Below, piece by piece: positions 33,769 through 40,612 of a stretch of 40,612 bases of DNA. The DNA comes from Chloroflexota bacterium (GTDB lineage: Bacteria; Chloroflexota; UBA6077; FW602-bin22; CADDYW01). The DNA lies in the NCBI GenBank assembly GCA_902810745.1, contig CADDYW010000034.1, forward strand, positions 1-40,612, in the 5' to 3' direction. Both the position numbers and the translations under genes were made by a program. The notes under the pieces were generated by a model. That model was not told where the DNA came from. It saw nothing but the letters and a program-made list of their open reading frames with translations, and did not search any database. How positions within the stretch are numbered: position 1 is the stretch's first letter; every line of letters starts with the position of its first letter.

Positions 33769-33796
33769 CTCCAGCAGATCGTCTGATCTGCTGGAG
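33769..33796. terminator. Perfect 12-bp hairpin after the YbaK gene
   Basis: CTCCAGCAGATC (33769-33780) and GATCTGCTGGAG (33785-33796) pair perfectly around a four-base loop, 5 bases after the stop. No T run follows; it may act as a U-less terminator or 3' stabiliser. Confidence 0.6.
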
Positions 33797-34366
33797 TGGC
33801 GCCTGTGAGAAGACTCCCAACCACCCATCGCTACTCCCCAACGAGCGACGGCACTCGCCGAATCGCGCGGGCGGGCCGTGATGGCTGCAAGAGACCGGTC
33901 GATGCGAACGAGGGCCCCGCGGTGATCGTCGCCCGTCCGTAGTCGGTTCAGAGCGGCAGCACACGATTCGCGTGACGCGCGCCCCCCCGAATGTACCCCA
34001 CCAAATGTACTATGGCAGACGGCTTTAACGACTTTCTTGCAGCCTATACTGTCATTGGTCCATTGTCACGGGGTTGATCTGGCATTCTAGGCGGGGGCAC
34101 GAGTGGCGTGCGGTCCGGAAACCTACGGCTGTCGCCGAGGCTTCTGTCGGGGCTGGCGGTGGGTGCCCTGGTGCAGGACCAGGAGAGTGGCTAAGGTTTG
34201 GCTTATGGGACTATGGCCGTAAGGGCCATTTCCCGTCTGGCCGCTCCCAGGCTTCTCCCTGGCGGAGACACCGGTGGGTCTGTTGAAGATCACTCGGGAT
34301 GACGCGACTGCCGCGGTTCGACCGGTCGTTGGCGGTTGGAATAGAGTGGGAATGGGAGGTGTCTGC
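33797..34366. other. Long stretch before parA with candidate promoter, direct repeats and hairpins
   Basis: No gene is recognised in about 570 bases. A -10-like TATACT (34045-34050), without a clear -35, could give a leader of about 310 bases. Two AATGTAC repeats (33990-33996 and 34004-34010, period 14) lie just upstream of it. Within the leader there are three short hairpins: CCTGGT/ACCAGG (about 34170-34185), TGGCC/GGCCA (about 34214-34228) and CCAGG/CCTGG (about 34248-34262). They do not match a riboswitch class I recognise. Confidence 0.45.
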
Positions 34367-35761
34367 ATGCGGGTTGTCACCGTCATGAACCAGAAAGGCG
34401 GGGTCGGCAAGACGACGACCACGCTGAATCTCGCGGCAGCCCTGCAGGAAGGTGGCTGGCGTGTACTCGTCGTCGATTTCGATCCACAGGGTAGTCTGAC
34501 AACCTGCTGTGGGTCCAGCGAGCCCGGGCGGCTTGGCTCCGGACTGACGATTGCCGATGCGGTGCTGACCACGGTGCATGGGCCGGTGAGCCGTCCTGTC
34601 TCGCTGCGTGACGTCGTCGTCACCACCCCCGCGGGAATCGATCTGGTGCCATCGGGCCAGCAGCTCGCGACTGCCGAGGCGGCTCTCTACACCGTGTACG
34701 GGCGCGAGTACGCGCTGCGGGACACCCTGGCTGTCGCCCGCGACTATTACGACGTGATCATCATCGATAGCGTGCCGACGCTCGGCCTTCTCGCGGTCAA
34801 CGGGCTCGCCGCGGCAGATGGTCTCATCATCCCGGTGCAGGCCGAGTACCTGGCGGTCTATGGCCTCGCTCAGCTTCTCCAAAACGTGGCGCTGGTGCGT
34901 GAGCGCCTCAATCCGCGCCTAGCGGTCTGGGGTGTACTCCTGACAATGGTCGACGCTCGGACTCGACATAGCCGTGAAGTGGTCGCCGCGGTGCGAGAGA
35001 CGCTTCCGGGCCAGGTACCGGTGTTCGAGACCCAGATCCCGGTCGACGTGAAGCTAAAGGATAGCTCTCGGGCGGGAATCAGTGTGCTCCGGTACGATTC
35101 GCTGAGTCGCTCCGCGCAGGCCTATCGAGCGCTGGCCGTCGAAGTGGGGCGTATGCTCAGTGGTAAGCCAGCCCTGACGGAGATTCCGACCGCGAGCCAT
35201 GATCTACCGACGCAGACGGTTGCGTCGCAACCGGCCACGGTGCCGCGGAAGGCGGGCGAGGTCGAGATGGGGAGGTCGGTCAAGACGGTCTCGCTGGCGG
35301 CGCGGCTTGGCCTGCGGCAGCAGACCCTCGAGCCAACCTGGGAGATCCCGCGTCCGCCGGGAGTGAGCAGAGATACTCCAGCCCCGAGCGCTCCTGCGGC
35401 GCGGTTCACCGGCCCGTCCGAGACCGGGCTCGCTCCGGGCGTCGTGCCGCTGCCAGATCTGAGCTCGGGAAGCCTCGACGCGGTCTTCAGCACGTATCCA
35501 ACCCCCACCGCGCCTGACGCTGCTCCGGCCGCCTCCGCGACCGAGATGGCGACTCCCCGCGACACCGCGGCGCAAGGATCAGAGGTACGGCTCCCCACGG
35601 ATGCGGCCGGTGGCGAGTCCATCAGCCCCCCGGGAGCGGCCAACCAGCCAGACGGGCACGGCGGCCAACCTGGAAGCCATCGCCCGGACGGGAAGGCGAA
35701 CGCCTCCGAGCGCTATTCCCGGTCGTTCCGGATCTTCAAGCGCTTCGACTGGCGCACCTAG
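34367..35761 (+). CDS. ParA/Soj-type ATPase with long disordered C-terminal tail
   Basis: The 464-residue protein has a deviant Walker A KGGVGKTTT (10-18), a Walker A' DFDPQGS (37-43) and Walker B IIIDSVP (131-137). It is therefore a ParA/MinD-type dimerising ATPase. After about residue 265 comes a Pro/Ala/Thr/Ser-rich tail of 200 residues without predicted structure, ending in a basic-aromatic peptide RSFRIFKRFDWRT. Typical Soj is about 250-260 residues. No parB or parS-like site is adjacent. ATG 34367 has GGGAGG 7 bases upstream. It may position a cargo other than chromosomes; that is inference. Confidence 0.85.
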   Translation: MRVVTVMNQKGGVGKTTTTLNLAAALQEGGWRVLVVDFDPQGSLTTCCGSSEPGRLGSGLTIADAVLTTVHGPVSRPVSLRDVVVTTPAGIDLVPSGQQLATAEAALYTVYGREYALRDTLAVARDYYDVIIIDSVPTLGLLAVNGLAAADGLIIPVQAEYLAVYGLAQLLQNVALVRERLNPRLAVWGVLLTMVDARTRHSREVVAAVRETLPGQVPVFETQIPVDVKLKDSSRAGISVLRYDSLSRSAQAYRALAVEVGRMLSGKPALTEIPTASHDLPTQTVASQPATVPRKAGEVEMGRSVKTVSLAARLGLRQQTLEPTWEIPRPPGVSRDTPAPSAPAARFTGPSETGLAPGVVPLPDLSSGSLDAVFSTYPTPTAPDAAPAASATEMATPRDTAAQGSEVRLPTDAAGGESISPPGAANQPDGHGGQPGSHRPDGKANASERYSRSFRIFKRFDWRT

Positions 35762-35854
35762 CCCGAGCCCGGACGATCGACGGGCGCAGGCGCTCCGGCG
35801 CTGTCGTGTGCCCGGAAGCCGCCGGATGCTGGGGGTGCAGGCTCGGCGCAATGC

Positions 35855-36490
35855 CTACGAATGCACGGTCGACGTTCCCACTCCGGTCGTGACCGGTTTC
35901 CAGCTCGGGCGGCGTGCCTCGTACGCCGTGATCTGTTCCTCGTGCTGAAGAGTCAGTCCGATGTCGTCGAGGCCGTTGAGCAGGCAGTGGCGGCGGAATG
36001 GGTCGATCTGAAACGCGATCGATAGCCCCTGGTCATCCTCGACGACGTTGCGCTCCAGGTCGACTGTCAGTCGATAGCCCGGAGCGGCCTTGGCGCGAGC
36101 CAGGATCTCGCTTACCGTCTGCTCGGGCAGAGTGATCGGAAGAATCCCATTCTGAAAGCAGTTGTTGTAGAAGATATCGGCGAATGATGGGGCGATGATC
36201 GCGCGGAACCCGTAATCCAGGAGCGCCCACGGAGCGTGCTCGCGCGACGACCCGCAGCCGAAGTTGCGCCCCGCCACGAGAATCGTTGCACCCTGGTAGC
36301 CCGGGTGATTCAGCTCGAAGTCTGGATTGGGCTCACCGTTCGGGAGGAGGCGCCAGTCGAAGAACAGAAACTGGCCGAAGCCAGTCCGCTCGACACGTTT
36401 GAGGAACTGCTTGGGAATGATCTGGTCGGTGTCGACGTTTACTCGGTCCAGCGGCGCGACAACGCCGGTCAATCGCACGAATGGCTCCAT
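35855..36490 (-). CDS. leuD: 3-isopropylmalate dehydratase, small subunit
   Basis: The 211-residue swivel-domain subunit of isopropylmalate isomerase works in leucine biosynthesis with LeuC. Diagnostic blocks are [32 protein letters not shown] and the phosphate loop region [10 protein letters not shown]. The length is near normal (about 200). It lies 158 bases after leuC on the same strand, wider than usual; nothing is recognised in the gap. Confidence 0.97.
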   Translation of the reverse strand: MEPFVRLTGVVAPLDRVNVDTDQIIPKQFLKRVERTGFGQFLFFDWRLLPNGEPNPDFELNHPGYQGATILVAGRNFGCGSSREHAPWALLDYGFRAIIAPSFADIFYNNCFQNGILPITLPEQTVSEILARAKAAPGYRLTVDLERNVVEDDQGLSIAFQIDPFRRHCLLNGLDDIGLTLQHEEQITAYEARRPSWKPVTTGVGTSTVHS

Positions 36491-36648
36491 GTGCTCACGT
36501 CCTCAGTCAATATTCCCCGCGCGGGCTCCAGCCCGTTTCGTTCTGTCCCGTGACCCGTCCGGCAGGGGGCAAGGGCTCGCGGATAATCGTCGTGGCGTGA
36601 TCAGAACTCTCCTGCCGCACGAGTGGTCTCCCGTATCTCGCCAGGCGG

Positions 36649-38061
36649 TCAGATGTCGATATCCCAATCGCGGATGTCGACGAAGTGTCCAGCAATCGCG
36701 GTTGCAGCCGCCATGACCGGGCTGACGAGATGGGTTCGTCCTCCTTTGCCCTGACGCCCCTCGAAGTTTCGATTCGAGGTGGAGGCACAGCGCTCCCCGG
36801 GCTGCAGGATATCCGGGTTCATCCCGAGGCACATCGAGCACCCGGCTTCGCGCCACTCAAAACCAGCAGCTTCGAAAATGTGGTGCAGCCCCTCGGCTTC
36901 TGCCTGCCGCTTGACGGTCGTTGAGCCAGGGACAACCATTGCCCGGACCCTCGGGTTCACCTTGCGTCCGCGGACCACCTTAGACGCGGCGCGGAGGTCT
37001 TCGATGCGGCCATTGGTGCAGGATCCCAGGAAAACGCGATCGACGGCGATCTCCTGGATCGGCGTGCCCGGCATCAGCCCCATGTACTCCAGGGCTCGCT
37101 CGGCGGCGCGACGGTCGGCCGGATCTGTGAAGGACGATGGGTCCGGTACCGTCCCGGTGACGGGAGCGACCATCCCGGGGTTCGTTCCCCAGGTCACGTA
37201 GGGGACGAGAGACGATCCATCGATCTCGACGGATCGGTCGTACTGCGCCCCCGGATCCGTTGGTAGTGTCTGCCACTCCGCGAGAGCCTTCTCGAAATCC
37301 TTCCCCTTTGGAGCGTGAGGACGACCCTCGAGGTAGGAGAAGGTAACGTCGTCCGGTGCGACCATTCCCGCGCGGGCCCCGCCCTCGATCGACATGTTGC
37401 AGACGGTCATTCGTCCTTCCATGGACAGAGAGCGAATCACCGAGCCGGTGTACTCGACGGCGTAGCCAGCCGCGCCACCGGTGCCAATCTTACCAATGAT
37501 TGCGAGGATCACATCCTTCGCGGTGACGCCGTAGGGCAGGGTCCCCTCGACCCGGATCTCCATCGTCCGGGGTCGTGCCTGAATCAAACACTGCGTCGCC
37601 AGAACGTGCTCGACCTCGGAGGTCCCGATGCCAAAAGCGAGGGCACCAAACGCACCGTGCGTCGAGGTATGGCTATCGCCGCAGACGATGGTCATCCCCG
37701 GCTGGGTGAGACCAAGCTCGGGACCGATAATGTGGACGATTCCCTGCCGCGGGCTGTGGAGATCGTAGAGCGTAATGCCGAACTCCTCGCAGTTCTTCGC
37801 CAGGACCTGCATCTGCTTGAGCGAGATCTCGTCCGTGATCGGTAGAGACCGAGCCCACGTCGGGACGTTGTGATCCATTGTGGCGACCGTCAGATCCGGT
37901 CGACGCACCTTTCGACCCGCGAGCCGAAGCCCGTCGAATGCCTGCGGGGAGGTAACCTCGTGGACGAGGTGCAGATCAATGTAGAGTAACGCTGGCTCCC
38001 CGGCCTCCTCGCGAACGACGTGGCTTTCCCAGATTTTCTGGAACATGGTCCTGGCAGACAT
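36649..38061 (-). CDS. leuC: 3-isopropylmalate dehydratase, large subunit
   Basis: The 470-residue aconitase-family subunit carries a [4Fe-4S] cluster bound by C348 (GSCTNGR), C408 and C411 (GCSMCLGMN). The HxDHxxP-type block TMDHNVPT and [12 protein letters not shown] are present. Together with LeuD it isomerises 2- to 3-isopropylmalate. ATG 38061 is chosen, with GAGG 10 bases upstream; an in-frame TTG three codons earlier is less likely. A possible -10 TACAAT lies at 38152-38147 on this strand, giving a leader of about 80 bases, with no Leu-rich attenuator peptide visible. Confidence 0.97.
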   Translation of the reverse strand: MSARTMFQKIWESHVVREEAGEPALLYIDLHLVHEVTSPQAFDGLRLAGRKVRRPDLTVATMDHNVPTWARSLPITDEISLKQMQVLAKNCEEFGITLYDLHSPRQGIVHIIGPELGLTQPGMTIVCGDSHTSTHGAFGALAFGIGTSEVEHVLATQCLIQARPRTMEIRVEGTLPYGVTAKDVILAIIGKIGTGGAAGYAVEYTGSVIRSLSMEGRMTVCNMSIEGGARAGMVAPDDVTFSYLEGRPHAPKGKDFEKALAEWQTLPTDPGAQYDRSVEIDGSSLVPYVTWGTNPGMVAPVTGTVPDPSSFTDPADRRAAERALEYMGLMPGTPIQEIAVDRVFLGSCTNGRIEDLRAASKVVRGRKVNPRVRAMVVPGSTTVKRQAEAEGLHHIFEAAGFEWREAGCSMCLGMNPDILQPGERCASTSNRNFEGRQGKGGRTHLVSPVMAAATAIAGHFVDIRDWDIDI

Positions 38062-38318
38062 CGGTGGCAATCCTCACACTCTAAGCGCATGACGACGTTC
38101 GGCACGATCGTCGACCAGAAGCCGACGCCAGTCAGCGTTGGTGGCTATTGTAAATGATCTGAAAGCAAAGGAAAAGATCGCGCCGCTCGGGGCTCGGGCC
38201 AGAGACCGGCGCATGCGCGATTGAGCGACCGGCCGCGGACAGGGCGCGGGCCGCACGGGGCACGGCGGCTACCCTGGCGAGCCGGCCCACGGATTACGCG
38301 TCGTCTTCCCATACTGCA

Positions 38319-38324
38319 TATAAT
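38319..38324 (+). promoter_or_regulatory. -10 element of the thioredoxin-like gene
   Basis: A perfect TATAAT lies 36 bases before the GTG at 38360, with the ribosome site GAGGAGG between. No clear -35 is found at 16-18 bases. Confidence 0.5.
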
Positions 38325-38359
38325 TATGGTGGTTGGCGCTGCGTGAGAGGAGGCCTGAC

Positions 38360-38917
38360 GTGGAGAAACCCGAGATACTCGATCAGAACGAAGCGAAGGG
38401 CCGTCGACCTCCACTCGTGCGCATCCTTGTCGTCCTGCTCCTGCTCGGCGTCGTGGGGCTGGCGACCTGGGCTCTGCAAGGGGGAATCGCCCCTCCTCGC
38501 GGAGCACCCCGGATCGGCGCGCGCGCGCCCAATTTCACGATCCAGAATGTCGATGGTAAGGCCGTCAGCCTCTCCGATTATCGGGGCAAGACCGTCCTCC
38601 TCAACTTCTGGGCGACGTGGTGTTTGCCGTGCCGTTCGGAGATGCCCGCGATCGAATCGACGATCCGATCGCACCCGAACGTGGTCGTCCTCGCGGTCGA
38701 CGTCCAGGAAGGCGTCGTTCCCGTGAATGATTACTCGCGCCGACTTGGCCTGTCCTTCAAGCCGCTCCTGGATAGCTCCGGCGAGGTGACGTCGCTCTAC
38801 CACGTCGACGTTCTTCCCACCTCATTCTTTATCGGACCCGATGGGATGATCCGCGCCATGAATGTCGGGCCGATGGATCAACGTATGATCGACGGGAACA
38901 TTCAACGAGCGTCGTAG
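38360..38917 (+). CDS. Membrane-anchored thioredoxin-like protein (TlpA/ResA family)
   Basis: The 185-residue protein has a cytoplasmic basic N-terminus and one membrane helix (about 19-39, LVRILVVLLLLGVVG). An extracytoplasmic thioredoxin domain follows with active-site C88-L-P-C91 (WATWCLPCRSE) and the cis-Pro block VLPTSFFI. Such proteins reduce disulfides on apocytochromes or other exported proteins. The GTG start with GAGGAGG 6 bases upstream fits better than an earlier TTG. No cytochrome-c maturation gene lies beside it; an aldehyde dehydrogenase follows after 51 bases. Confidence 0.92.
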   Translation: MEKPEILDQNEAKGRRPPLVRILVVLLLLGVVGLATWALQGGIAPPRGAPRIGARAPNFTIQNVDGKAVSLSDYRGKTVLLNFWATWCLPCRSEMPAIESTIRSHPNVVVLAVDVQEGVVPVNDYSRRLGLSFKPLLDSSGEVTSLYHVDVLPTSFFIGPDGMIRAMNVGPMDQRMIDGNIQRAS

Positions 38918-38968
38918 AAGTCCTGGTCTGAATCCGCGCGAGGGGGCGCGTTTGATCACGGAGGAGTG

Positions 38969-40456
38969 ATGGCAACGAGTCACTGGAACTACATCGATGG
39001 AAGCTGGGTGCCGTCGGCGAGCGGAAAGACGTTCACCAGCATCAATCCCGCGACTGGAGAGGCGATCGGCGAGGTCACGCTGTCCACCCCGGACGACGTC
39101 GCCGCTGCCTGCAGTGCTGCGGCTCGGGCGTTCGATTCTTGGAGACGGACTCCCGCCCCGCGTCGCGGCGAGATCATCTTTCGCGCGGGCGAGATCCTTG
39201 TTCGCCGGAAAGAAGAGCTCGCGCGATTGATGACCATGGAGATGGGTAAGGTCATCAAGGAAGCGCGTGGCGACGTGCAGGAAGCCATCGACATGGCCTA
39301 CTACATGGCCGGTGAAGGGCGTCGCTCCTTCGGCTACACGACCCCATCAGAGCTACCAAGCAAATTTGCCATGGCGGTCCGCGACCCGATCGGCGTGGTA
39401 GCGGCGATCACTCCGTGGAACTTCCCCCTGGCAATACCGGGGTGGAAGATCTTCCCCGCGCTGGTGCTCGGGAATACCGTCGTGTTCAAGCCGTCTTGCG
39501 AAACGGCGATCACCTCATCGATGATCGTTCACGTGCTGGAAGAGGCCGGCCTACCGCCCGGGGTGCTGAATCTCGTCCAGGGGCCGGGGACGACGGTCGG
39601 ATCCGCGCTTGCGCGGAATCCCCAGGTGATCCTGGTATCGTTCACCGGCTCGACCGAGGTGGGGCGCCAGCTCGCGATCGAGGCTGCACCCGAGATGAAG
39701 CGGCTTTCGCTCGAGATGGGTGGGAAAAATGCGATTATCGTGCTTGACGATGCCGACCTCGACCTCGCGGTTGACGGGATCATCTGGAGCGCCTTCGGGA
39801 CGAGCGGCCAGCGCTGTACGGCAGCGAGTCGTGTGATTGTACAGCGCGACGTACACGATAAGCTGGTCCAGATGCTGGTCGAGCGAACGAGGCGGCTGCG
39901 CCTCGGCAATGGACTGGACGAGACCGTCGACGTCGGGCCAGTCATCAATCAGAGTCAGCTCGAAAAGATCGAACGATACGTGAAGATCGGAGAGCAAGAG
40001 GGTGCCAGGCTGCTCGTCGGCGGGCACGTCGCTCGTGATGGCGAACTCGGCAAGGGTTTCTTCTTCGAGCCGACCATTTTCGACGACGTTCGTCCGACGA
40101 TGCGCATCGCGCAGGAGGAGATTTTCGGGCCGGTCACCGCGATCATTGCGGTCGATACCCTGGACGAGGCGATCGCCGTCAACAATGGCGTGGCCTACGG
40201 TCTATCCAGCTCGATCTACACGCGCAACGTGAACCGAGCGTTCGCGGCAATGCGCGACCTGACGACCGGCCTCGTCTACGTCAACGCGGGGACGATTGGA
40301 GCGGAGATTCATCTGCCGTTCGGCGGGACGCGGGCGACCGGCAACGGTCATCGCGAGGCGGGTACGGCCGCTCTGGACGTCTTCTCGGAGTGGAAGACGC
40401 TCTTCATCGACTACTCCGGGCACCTGCAGCGCGCACAGATCGATATCGGCAGCTAG
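38969..40456 (+). CDS. NAD(P)-dependent aldehyde dehydrogenase
   Basis: The 495-residue enzyme has the full ALDH set. ITPWNFP contains N151 of the oxyanion hole, FKPS contains K174, the Rossmann-type loop is FTGSTEVG, the general base is E249 (LEMGGKN) and the catalytic Cys is C283 (SGQRCTAAS). The EEIFGPV block is present near 385. The C-terminal [16 protein letters not shown] fits the semialdehyde-oxidising branches (alpha-ketoglutarate semialdehyde or piperideine carboxylate types), but assignment to one is not safe. ATG 38969 has GGAGG about 4 bases upstream. It is probably expressed with the thioredoxin-like gene. Confidence 0.92.
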   Translation: MATSHWNYIDGSWVPSASGKTFTSINPATGEAIGEVTLSTPDDVAAACSAAARAFDSWRRTPAPRRGEIIFRAGEILVRRKEELARLMTMEMGKVIKEARGDVQEAIDMAYYMAGEGRRSFGYTTPSELPSKFAMAVRDPIGVVAAITPWNFPLAIPGWKIFPALVLGNTVVFKPSCETAITSSMIVHVLEEAGLPPGVLNLVQGPGTTVGSALARNPQVILVSFTGSTEVGRQLAIEAAPEMKRLSLEMGGKNAIIVLDDADLDLAVDGIIWSAFGTSGQRCTAASRVIVQRDVHDKLVQMLVERTRRLRLGNGLDETVDVGPVINQSQLEKIERYVKIGEQEGARLLVGGHVARDGELGKGFFFEPTIFDDVRPTMRIAQEEIFGPVTAIIAVDTLDEAIAVNNGVAYGLSSSIYTRNVNRAFAAMRDLTTGLVYVNAGTIGAEIHLPFGGTRATGNGHREAGTAALDVFSEWKTLFIDYSGHLQRAQIDIGS

Positions 40457-40559
40457 TGCCCCGCCAACGGAAATATGAGGGGTAGCAATTTTCCCAAATG
40501 CGTCCACCCATCAATTTCTGCTTGACACACCACTAGGGCGATCCGTGGGATGGTTCGGC

Positions 40560-40593
40560 CGGGCCGGGTAGACAGCGAAGGCTGCCCGGCCCG
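40560..40593. repeat. Strong GC hairpin at the window end
   Basis: CGGGCCGGGTAG (40560-40571) pairs with CTGCCCGGCCCG (40582-40593), with one T-G wobble and a 10-base loop. It lies 104 bases past the aldehyde dehydrogenase. A TTGACA -35-like box lies at about 40522-40527 without a matching -10. It may be a 3' hairpin or the start of a structured leader for the next gene, outside the window. Confidence 0.45.
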
Positions 40594-40612
40594 TCGGAGC
40601 GGTCCTTCGACC

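Noticed and set aside
34214..34262. Possible riboswitch before parA
   Set aside because: The small hairpins do not match the conserved cores of the riboswitch classes I can recall (c-di-GMP, SAM, TPP, cobalamin, glycine); kept only as an unclassified leader.
38062..38150. Possible leucine attenuator or T-box ahead of leuC
   Set aside because: No run of Leu codons in a leader peptide and no T-box sequence; only a weak promoter is visible.
1..40612. CRISPR arrays, insertion sequences, integrases or phage genes
   Set aside because: I saw no regularly spaced direct repeats, no transposase or integrase motifs, and no terminal inverted repeats with target duplications.

Overview
This is a GC-rich chromosomal window of ordinary dense bacterial genes on both strands. 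It holds about 29 protein-coding genes, one clear pseudogene, two tRNAs, several sigma70-type promoters and one convincing intrinsic terminator. The gene mix includes a putative F420-dependent LLM-class oxidoreductase, a tig-clpP-clpX operon, a DcmR-type (MEDS) sensor kinase, several TIM-barrel sugar isomerases, an Eis-like acetyltransferase and an orphan ParA. Together with frequent GTG starts and extended -10 promoters, this fits a Chloroflexota bacterium, possibly of the Thermomicrobia/Sphaerobacter type. That placement is inference from gene content; there is no rRNA here to prove it.

Left part (1-10 kb): the end of a cupredoxin-like gene, a Sec-exported D-Ala-D-Ala carboxypeptidase, tRNA-Ser(GGA), and next to it a decayed P-loop kinase-like gene (about 1841-2403) that simple ORF calling misses. 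Then come the LLM oxidoreductase, an HpcH/HpaI aldolase, a small zinc-knuckle/coiled-coil protein, an A-type Fe-S carrier with a palindrome over its promoter, a HAD hydrolase coupled to a sugar isomerase, an M20 peptidase and a second isomerase. Much of this looks like small-molecule catabolism.

Middle (10-24 kb): a rhodanese, an ABC exporter with an unusual insertion of about 110 residues in its ATPase domain followed by a histone-deacetylase-fold hydrolase, a small orphan ORF, a glycosyltransferase, an HTH-MEDS-histidine kinase fusion on a nearly leaderless promoter, a Tat-exported paralogue of the first carboxypeptidase, tRNA-Val(TAC), a GlcD-type FAD oxidase, hisA-hisF, a third isomerase and a zinc-ribbon Nudix hydrolase.

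Right part (24-40.6 kb): radC, a LarA-like protein that seems to have lost the nickel-pincer residues, an MFS transporter, the proteostasis operon tig-clpP-clpX with a cupin gene translationally coupled to clpX, an Eis-like acetyltransferase, a YbaK deacylase, an orphan ParA with a long disordered tail and a long leader, leuC-leuD, a TlpA-like thioredoxin and an aldehyde dehydrogenase.

I found no CRISPR array, insertion sequence, phage or obvious defence island. The most unusual items are the HTH-MEDS-kinase fusion, the ABC exporter insertion with its deacetylase neighbour, the LarA-like protein without its cofactor residues, the hidden pseudogene, the Fe-S carrier operator and the orphan ParA locus.
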